Shown one piece after another: positions 57,201 through 64,000 of a stretch of 64,000 nucleotides of DNA. Below the pieces are notes generated by a model that saw only the letters and a program-made list of their open reading frames with translations, had not been told where the DNA came from and ran no database searches. Every line of letters starts with the position of its first letter. The stretch's first letter is position 1. Both the position numbers and the translations under genes were made by a program. The stretch comes from Cepaea nemoralis (Eukaryota; Mollusca; Gastropoda; Stylommatophora; Helicidae), in NCBI GenBank assembly GCA_014155875.1, contig JACEFZ010013563.1, positions 124,001 to 188,000 of the forward strand. The letters are read 5' to 3'.

Positions 57201-57333
57201 GTGAAGCGTGGACAATGAGCAGTCAGGCTGAAAAACATCTGATGGCTGTAGAGATGTGGTTTCTGAGGAAAATGCAAAGAATACCATGGACAGCCAGAAA
57301 GACCAATGAACAAGTCCTTCAAGAAAGTGCCTT
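54292..57333 (+). pseudogene. RTE-like LINE, copy B (nearly full length, frameshifted)
   Basis: Leader 54292-54612, then ORF2 in four frame pieces. Endonuclease (54613-55458): LKVGTWNVRTM, ILGISETRWKG, VIQVYAPT, MGDFNAKIGQ, IDYILISKR and C-terminal SDH, all EEP-nuclease landmarks. Linker (55433-56041). RT fingers (56097-56621): SGKTPGSDSVTTEMI, CGFVEGKGT and CFIDYTKAFDKVRHVNM. RT palm and thumb (56699-57334): RQGCVMSPDLFSLY, IRYADDTVLIAD, YLGTVITSDG and LLYGCEAWTM. Frame breaks lie near 55450, 56040 and 56620. It is cut at about 57333 before the last C-terminal part, which copy A (6004-7086) keeps. The EN layout resembles RTE/BovB elements. Confidence 0.88.
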
Positions 57334-57853
57334 TACTTTTACAGAAACTTTCAATATAACCTAAAAGTTTACTCCATTATTTTTACTACATATAAATGTT
57401 GTTAATGAATTATATGTAAATTATATCAAAACGTAAGATAAATACTCAGTTATTTATATCACATAATACATGTATGCTATTGTTAGTAATGTCCCTTGAA
57501 ATAACTGTTGTGTTGTTATATTGGGTGGCTGGGTAAGGGTTTTCCCTATCAAAGGAGAGTTAAGGTGCCTTCTTCCCTCTGCTAGCCTGCGGGACACCCT
57601 TGGGCAAGGTGGAGTACCCCGATCATGGTTACTTGAAGCCATGTCTGCAGGTGGTGGTGGATGTTTAAGAGGATAGCTGTAGGTATGGTCTCTAGCTTTA
57701 CGACGGTAGGCAGAGGATCTTTTTTTTTGTGGGGTGGGGGAGGCATAGCTGCATTCATCGACCAGTATGGTCATTGCTAAGAAGGAAAGCAATGGCAAAC
57801 TACCTTCTTTAAAGATGCCAAGAATAGCATTTACTGCAGTCTCATAGAAAGTT
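57334..57853 (+). repeat. Second copy of upstream RTE-leader block
   Basis: Matches 53571-54137 in order, beginning GCCTTTACTTTTACA and containing AATACTCAGTTATTTA and ACACCCTTGGGCAAGG. RTE-like copy B is therefore flanked on both sides by the same block. Ends do not have LTR-type TG/CA. Confidence 0.75.
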
Positions 57854-57908
57854 CCAATACTTTTTTCACTACTACAAGAAACAAACATATTCAGAAACAT
57901 TCGCATAA

Positions 57909-58125
57909 TAAATCACCATACAGCTAGGCCTCAGACATTCATGCTTTAGTTTAGGCATACACAACATCGGGCCAGATACAGCAATACTGCAGACATGAGA
58001 CAGGTTGGATATTATTAGAACACACGGGAGAGCAGGGACGAATCTGCATAATACAGTTAGAAAATATTATACATGCATACACCATAGTGAACATACATGC
58101 ACCACCAAATTGCAATCATCAACAA
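57909..58125 (-). repeat. L2/CR1-like LINE 3' end fragment
   Basis: Reverse complement matches the 3' UTR of the LINE at 26745-29775 (about 29560-29775), with a terminal ATGCCTAAA...AAAGCATGA pattern. Non-coding. Confidence 0.65.
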
Positions 58126-58717
58126 ATTTTTTACTAAATTAGGCACTCTGCTCAGACACAAGACATAAAATAAACATAGCAATTCACAGATCACAAAGCG
58201 GTACTAATATATATGAGTGCAGATATTATAAATACACGACCCTCAAAGCGGTCACCACATTGGAAATTCAATAACAGACTACACCAACAGACAGGTTATG
58301 TACAACACATGACACACCTCATTCTCGTATACACTAACAGTACACACTTGCAAACAAAATAAACACGTTCATGCCTTCACTCATACACCCAGACCAACAG
58401 TGCAGTATTTAACACAGAAACATACACCACACATACACACTTCATTAGAGATATCATCACATACGCCAACCAGAAAGACTGTACTGCCTCGTTCTTGTCG
58501 CTGGACAAGGAAAAGATCTTTGACAGAATTTCACACGCATATTTACAAAAAGCACTAACACACTGTAACGTAGGAAAGTACTATAGACAGTGGAAACAAA
58601 TCTTGTCTACACATCCTGAAAGTAAGGTACTGGTGAATCATTCACTCACTGTGCCAGTTTCAGGATCACAAGATCTGTAATAAATGAGAGGCCACTATTA
58701 CCAATCATATATGTACT

Positions 58718-59345
58718 TGTCAGCAACTTGCTTGCGACAGGTATTTCAGGACTCCCCTACTTTTGCACCACACGAAATAATAACTCGTGTCATTTGCAAA
58801 AGGTACAATTTGTTTAGAGCTGATTACAAATAAGCTCCGCGAGCGGAATACTTCATTGACAATAAACATCATGGTACGTTACACAGATGCAATGAAGAGG
58901 TGATATAATGATACTATTAATCACTACATGGAATCTAATGCCTAAAAATCACTATTGTCTATAAACTTATAGTATTCATAAGGAACACGTCTACTCTCCA
59001 GTCGTCTCAGTCTCCGTCTGAGCCACGCTTCTAATTCCGTGTTCAATCACGGACGTTCGATCCTCCGTGCGCTGACGAGTCTTGCGTGCGTGGTGTCCAA
59101 GCACGCTGGTCAGTTAACTCGAGTAACCTGTACTCCATGGTTACTCGTCGAGGCTAGTTTCCTAGTGTCTTGGGAAACCCTCGCCTCACTTGCACTCAAC
59201 GACCTCTTGGTTGACACAAGTGTGTCCCGTTGTGAAGCTATTTATAGCGCTGATGTCTCTCCTGTCTGGTGTCCTTTAATAATCTCTGTCTTAGCTCTGT
59301 TACTTATATTCTTAACTCTGTAAACTCCTATTTAGATCTTTGACA
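58718..59345. mobile_element. Solo LTR (or LTR-ended element) in Tx1-like copy
   Basis: 628 bp starting TGTCAGCAAC and ending CTTTGACA, flanked by GTACT on both sides (58713-58717 and 59346-59350). Joining the flanks across one GTACT gives a continuous LINE frame. It has AATAAA near 58860. No internal coding. This fits LTR-LTR recombination leaving a single LTR. Unrelated by eye to the other two LTR families beyond the TGTCA end. Confidence 0.78.
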
Positions 59346-59838
59346 GTACTCCCACTAGAACCACTCCTAGAACCAATTAGTGAGGACACCAACATTAAGG
59401 AACATTCATACATGAGTCTGGTAAGCGGAAACTAATTGCTTATGCAGATGACACCGCTTTCTCCCCTACAACATACACATTCATAGTAAATTTACTCCAC
59501 AACTTCAGCTAGTTTGGTGAAGAAATTGGGGCCAACATACACATACAGAAATTTAAAATAATGGGTCAGGAAAAGTGGAAGAATAAAGCGGATTTCCTCC
59601 ATGGATCTAACAGTCACAGACAAACATAAAAATATACTGGATCACATTTCCATGCGATGCCAGGAAACACACACACAGAAACATGGCATTCACTGACAAA
59701 ACAAATTACAGACATTCTACATAGATACAAATACAAGATATCAACAATTTTTGGGAGAAGTGGCAGTTGTAAGTAGTTCCATCATTTCCTAAGATAATAT
59801 ATTTAGGTAACAGTGTTAGATCCCCCAAACCAAACAAG

Positions 59839-60255
59839 TTTAGTTTAGTTAGTTTAGTACGATGGATCATCATCACGGCACACGGGTGTAACCCATAAGT
59901 GCTCCGTTCTTCTCCTAACTCAAACCTGAGTCAGGAGAAAATCATCTCAGTGCCCGAACTCCGTAACACCGGCGAGGATCCTGAAATACTTTGGGTCAGA
60001 TTTTTAACTCGAGAATTTTGCCCGGCAGCACCTTTAAGCTACTCTTTGTCGATTTCCAACTGCCAAGGGATTTTTTACGTGCGCAAAATTACACACGGAC
60101 GTCCGATCTCACTACCCAGAGACCAGGGGAAATGTTATTACTAGCCAGGGGAAATGTTATTACTAGAAGTTCACGTGAAAAAATCCCGGCCCCCACCGGG
60201 GCTTGAACCCGGGACCTCCAGCACTCGAGCCGGACACCGTAGCTCGAGACCACGC
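59839..60255 (-). mobile_element. tRNA-derived SINE, copy in Tx1-like LINE
   Basis: Minus-strand: the tRNA-like head at about 60255-60189 has an A-box-like TGGTCTCGAGCTACGG and a B-box-like GGTTCAAGCCC within CGGG...CCCG arms. The body is unidentified, and the tail at the left end has TTAGT repeats (about 59840-59857). An internal direct repeat (AGGGGAAATGTTATTACTAG) occurs twice near 60125-60164. Interrupts Tx1-like copy 2. Confidence 0.65.
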
Positions 60256-60655
60256 AGACATAAGCAAACACATCAGACATTTCACCTTCAGTAATATAAT
60301 TCATAGAATATAAGACAAAACACTAATACATCATACGAAACAAGTAGAATTGACACTATAAGACTTATACACAAAAATACAAGCACTAAGAATCAACCAT
60401 ACAGGACACAACATCAATAAGTAATGTGTAGGTAATTACACCATGCCATGAATATAATATTATCATATGTGTATATGAATGTATATGTTGTATTCACAAC
60501 ATGTATGAAAAGCACAACGCACTTTGAAATATACACTGTTTGTACGTAAATAAATTATACTGTTTTGTAAATAAAACCACTTTAAAAGGAACACATCCAA
60601 TTAGTAATAGTGGAAAGGGACATAACAACATAACATTTATTTCAAGGGACACGAG

Positions 60656-61028
60656 GTCAGCATGACTGAATGGATAAGAACGCGTGTTCTTAAACATCCA
60701 GTGTGCTGATGCCGAGGTAAGGGCTTCATCCCCTACACCGGACAGTTGCACTATATTGTTGACCTCTCGTCCTTGATTTGGGGACGTAAATTACAAGTAC
60801 CTCTGAAGTCGGAGTGGGTTTGCCTGATGGCGAGGGACACTGGTAATAAGGAAAGCTAGTCCACACGCAAAATTCTGTCCATCACTACTAGAAGTATTGT
60901 GTATGGACTACGCTTGCGTTCAAAAGCGAGTGAGAGGAAAAACATATTTTCAAGGGACATTACTTTGAGTAAGATAAATGTGCTATTTGATGTAAATAAC
61001 TGTAGTTTTGTCTTATAGTTTTGTAAAG
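60656..61028 (+). mobile_element. tRNA-Leu-like SINE
   Basis: Begins GTCAGCATGACTGAATGG, much like a tRNA-Leu 5' half, followed by a B-box-like GGGCTTCATCCCC near 60719-60731. The body matches 12590-12915. It stops near 61028, where LINE coding begins. Probably transcribed by Pol III if active. Confidence 0.6.
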
Positions 61029-61029
61029 T

Positions 61030-62290
61030 ATTTTATAAAGATAGTATTCCACCTGAAATTTTAAAATGTAGCAAAGAAACAATCATCCCAGAACTATATG
61101 CAATATTTCAGCTCTGCTGGAAAGAAAAATCAGTACCACAAGATATGAAAGAAGCAAACATCGTTACACTTTATATAAACAAAGGCGACAGAAGCGACTG
61201 CAACAACTATCGTGGCTTTTCCCTACTCAGCATTACAGGCAAGATTTTGGCCAGAGTCATATTGTTAAAAATGATGACACATTCTTGCTGAAAGAATCTA
61301 CCCCGAATCACAGTGCGGATTTAGACCCAACAGGTCCACCATCGATATGATTGTCTCACTCCGGCAGCTCCAAGAGAAGTGCAGAGAACAGAGGAAGCCA
61401 TTATATATTGTCCTTCATCGACCTCACAAAGGCATTTGACTTCGTGAGCTGAAGCGGCCTTTTTAAGGTCTTTGAAAAGGTTGGATGTCCACCCACCCTT
61501 CTTAGTCTCGTGAAATCATTTGACGAAAACATGCAGGGGACCATTTTATTTTGATATCTCAACATAACATTTTGCAGGCTAGCTAAAAGAGTTTGGGAGA
61601 ATAATAGACTAACAGAGCGTACACAAGCTCAAGTATATAAAGCTTGTGTTGTTTTCACTCTACGGGTCTGAATACTGGACCCTGTACTCAAGACAGGAAA
61701 GGAAGTTGAATTCCTTCCATGTGAGATGTCTGAGACGTATCCTGGGCATAACACGGAAAGACCACACAACAAACAAACATATGCTTGAAAGAGCAGATAT
61801 TACCACAGTGCACACCCCCTCAAGCAGAGACGCCTCCGGTGGCTGGGCTACGTATCTCGAATGGAGAATGAACGTACTACCAAAGATCTCCTATACGGAG
61901 AACTAGCCACAGGAAATAGGCCAACCGGAAGACCCCAAATGCGATATAGGAATGTGTGTAAACAAGATATGAAAACCCTTGGAATAGATCCAGACACGTG
62001 GGAAAGAGTTGCAACAGACAGATGCTATTGGAGAAGATATGTACGAAACGGACTGGTGCTCTTTGAGCGCAATCTGATCCAATAAACTGAGGATAGGCGA
62101 CACAGGCTTAAAACGCAGTTTCTTACTGTGGAACTTGCCTCGTCTTACAGATGCGGAAACTAACAGAGATTGTCACTCTCGCATTGGACTATACAGTCAC
62201 CAGCGGTGCTGCCAGGTACCTCCCCAGCGGCACAACTCTATAGTCCTTCAGGACTGAAAGAGGCCTACTACACATATATGTCACTTTTTC
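61030..62290 (+). pseudogene. LINE RT with C-terminal finger, internally deleted
   Basis: RT fingers: IPPEILKCSKETIIPELYAI, QDMKEANIVTLYINKGDRSD and CNNYRGFSLLSITGKILAR (61048-61270). More frames follow, with CGFRPNRSTIDMI-like and FIDLTKAFDFV-like sequences (about 61315-61450). The catalytic YADD/FADD region is deleted. The C-terminus resumes with LNSFHVRCLRRILGITRKDH (61706-61765), then GRPQMRYRNVCKQDMKTLGI and a zinc-finger remnant NRDCHSRIGLYSHQ near 62165-62210. Related to 25684-26214. Confidence 0.8.
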
Positions 62291-62579
62291 AATACTGGTT
62301 CTTGATGATTATATTATTTATTAAGTGGTTGTAGTGTGCACTCCTAAATGTCTGTGGGGTATTCTTTGGGTGGAAAGGAAAAGTGAAACTAAAGATGGTC
62401 AAACATAAAGGATGTCAACAATACAAATTATGGTTGATTAAGTTCAGTGATGTACATTGAGAATAGAACTGTCTGTGAAGTATGTGTTTGAATATTTATA
62501 GTATGAACTTGATATTATGGTCGTGGCAGTTTGCGTAATCTGTGAATATCTTGGAGATTTCCTGTTGAAAAATGTGTGA
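62291..62579. other. Unassigned AT-rich spacer
   Basis: No recognisable feature. Confidence 0.4.
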
Positions 62580-63540
62580 TAATATGTTCACAACATATAT
62601 AGACAAAATATGTAAGGAAACCAGCCAAATCAGAGACCGGAAGAACACCGCTTGACGAGAAAACAGAAGAAGAACCATTTGCAAAGTATACCATTAGAGA
62701 ACTAATGTTTGCGGACGACCAAGCACTAATAGCAAAATCAGAAGCTGAATTACAAGACCACATGAATAGTCTAAATGAAATGTGTAGGCAACATAACATG
62801 AAAATTAGCACAAATAAAACAGAGGTAATGACTATAACTAAAGAAGAAATAACAACAACAATACACCTAAACGAGCATCCCTTGAAACAAGTAAAGAGTT
62901 TCAAGTACCTAGGAAGTATAATATCATCAAATGGCAGATCAGAATACGAGATAGAAAATAGATGCAATAAAGCAAACCAACTCATTGGACAAATGGCACC
63001 AATACTAAATAACAAACATGTATCAATAACTACTAAGAAAGCACTTTACAACACAATCTTCCTACCAACTCAATGTTCATAATCATCATCATCAAGTGCC
63101 GTTCCGGCTGGCGTAGGCGTTCATGGCTCTCCACAGATCTGGATCTTTGTTCTAGATCAGCTCTGCTGATTGATATTCCTCTATGCCACCGTCTCAATCC
63201 ATCCAGCATCATTTCTCTTGGTCTGCCTCTGCCTCCCTTCCCCTCGATCTTTCCAGTTGTCACGTTGTTCTCCAATGCCTCTCTTCTCATCACATGACCA
63301 AAGAAAGCTGTTTGTCTTTTTCTTATTGTTGTATATAGTGTCCTAGTTTCATTAGTCTCATTCAGGCAATCGTTGTAAGATCGTTGTAACTCAATGTTAC
63401 CAATGCCAAACTTGGACAATGACAGAAGTTGTCAAAAGAAAAGTGACAACAACAGAAATGAGATTCCTGAGAAGAATACTCAATGTATCAAGAAGAGATA
63501 AGATCAGAAATAACAAATCGGGACTAACGTGGGGGTTATA
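62580..63540 (+). pseudogene. LINE RT fragment split by a nested insertion
   Basis: Frame with TYIDKICKE near 62600 and, at 62695-63077, LMFADDQALIAKSEAELQDH, YLGSIISSNGRSEYEI and IFLPTQC. It is interrupted at 63078 and resumes after 63387 with YQCQTWTMTEVVKRKVTTTE and MRFLRRILNVSRRDK. Removing the insert with one target duplicate restores the frame exactly. A possible C-terminus of the same type (SRGRGRPRKRWTQVI) appears at 63940-64000. Confidence 0.8.
63078..63387 (-). mobile_element. 5'-truncated LINE 3' end (nested)
   Basis: Minus-strand: TTIRKRQTAFFGHVMRREAL, then NNVTTGKIEGK and GRGRPREMMLDGLRRWH, ending in ATGATG repeats. Sequence resembles RTE-like copy A (FFGHVMRRNDLENLVTTGK). The 11-bp direct repeat AACTCAATGTT flanks it (63067-63077 and 63388-63398). 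Confidence 0.85.
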
Positions 63541-63602
63541 GCTACGCTAGAATTGATTAGAAGGCAGAAGTCAAATGAGTTGGTTTGTAAGTAGGTTACC
63601 AG

Positions 63603-63855
63603 CTTACAGTATACTAGCTGGTTAGTTAGTTAGTTAGTTAGTTAGTTAGGTAGGTAGGTAGGTAGGTAGGTACTTAGGTAGGTAGGTAGGTAGGTAGGTA
63701 AGTAGGTAGTCAGTCAGTCAGTCAGTCAGTCAGTCAGTCAGTCAGTTAGTTAGTTAGTTAGTTAGTTGGTTGGTTGGTTTGTTGGTTAGTTAAATAGTTA
63801 GTTAGTTGGTTGGTTGGTTGGTTGGTTGGTTGGTTGGTTAGTTAGTTAGTTAGTC
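63603..63855. repeat. Compound tetranucleotide array
   Basis: Blocks of GTTA, GTAG, GTCA, GTTA again and GTTG repeats, all GTNR tetramers in register, about 250 bp. Confidence 0.9.
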
Positions 63856-63879
63856 GAGGTTCCAACTTCACGACGACGG

Positions 63880-64000
63880 GTCGTCCCCATTATGCTCCAT
63901 TCCTGTACCAGTGAATATGAACAAGCAATGATGTACAGACCAGCGCGAAGCAGAGGAAGAGGCCGACCACGTAAAAGATGGACGCAGGTAATAACAGAAT
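63880..64000 (+). pseudogene. LINE C-terminal fragment at window edge
   Basis: YRPARSRGRGRPRKRWTQVI resembles the GRPR...RW region of LINE ORF2 C-termini. It may continue the fragment at 62580-63540 across the tetranucleotide array. Incomplete at the window end. Confidence 0.55.

Larger units (their letters stand above)
58360..60590 (+). pseudogene. Tx1-like LINE, copy 2, with nested insertions
   Basis: Plus-strand relative of 9310-11957. RT pieces: FIRDII, then SLDKEKIFDRISHAYLQKAL (about 58430-58560) and ESKVLVNHSLT. The frame breaks off at 58717 at a solo LTR, resumes at 59346 (PLEPLLEPIS), shows YADDTAF at about 59442, then ADFLHG and ILHRYKYKISTIFGR. It is interrupted again by a SINE at about 59839-60255, and continues with DISKHIRHFTFSN and YTKIQALRINHTGHN to about 60420. 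The 3' UTR runs to about 60590. Multiple frame changes. Confidence 0.8.

Noticed and set aside
53571..57853. Direct repeats around RTE-like copy B as LTRs
   Set aside because: No TG/CA ends or target duplicate; their sequence is LINE leader.
60189..60255. Functional tRNA gene
   Set aside because: Arms are imperfect and the head is joined to a long body with a repeat tail, as in SINEs.

Overview
The window is repeat-dense DNA from a eukaryotic, almost certainly animal, nuclear genome. I found no host protein-coding gene with recognisable exons. Nearly every coding signal belongs to a transposable element: two Ty3/gypsy-type LTR retrotransposons, a tandem Gag-only LTR element, LINEs of at least five kinds (Tx1-like, RTE-like, L2/CR1-like, RNase H-bearing I-like and a zinc-finger-terminated kind), a Penelope-like element, hAT-type MITEs and tRNA-derived SINEs. 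Long GA/TC and TG-rich simple repeats are abundant. This mix fits a marine invertebrate, possibly a mollusc; that is an inference from repeat content, not from a host gene.

Layout. 1-1195: TG-rich minisatellite, a conserved ~180-bp core, (TTCG)n and (TC)n. 1283-3072: decayed RT/RNase H LINE split by a hAT MITE. 3080-5940: tandem repeats and a decayed LINE ORF1 (minus) with a 71-bp array. 6004-7086: 5'-truncated RTE-like LINE. 7335-9130: ~210-bp tandem repeats. 9310-11981: Tx1-like LINE (minus) whose upstream flank is a U2 snRNA fragment. 12397-13323: LINE and SINE debris, ending in a Tx1-like 3' end joined to a second U2 fragment. 14311-22526: LTR-internal-LTR-internal-LTR array carrying two Gag-only ORFs, with one 4-bp target duplication outside. 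23440-24970: GA-rich satellite. 25190-31443: LINE pieces, a perfect 4 x 83 bp array and a second MITE. 31447-40610: Penelope-like element split by gypsy copy 1 (31866-40049). 41311-41560: third U2/Tx1 junction. 41735-43800: inverted second copy of the compound repeat at 1-1195. 43827-52012: gypsy copy 2 in the opposite orientation, with an uninterrupted pol. 52833-58125: LINE debris and a nearly full-length RTE-like LINE (54292-57333). 58360-60590: Tx1-like copy carrying a nested solo LTR and a nested SINE. 60656-64000: SINE, LINE pieces, an insertion with a perfect 11-bp target duplication and a tetranucleotide array.

How the parts relate. Gypsy copy 2 looks coding-competent by eye: gag, then pol in the -1 frame after a candidate G GGA AAT slip site, with protease, RT, RNase H and integrase. 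Copy 1 is nearly identical but has three single-A losses. The LTRs of each copy look identical, so both insertions are young. The Gag-only elements make capsid-like protein but no polymerase and would need an autonomous partner. The strongest biological story is the repeated junction of Tx1-like LINE ends with the 5' part of U2 snRNA, which points to site-specific insertion. All alignments were made by eye; identities, copy numbers and clade names need computation.
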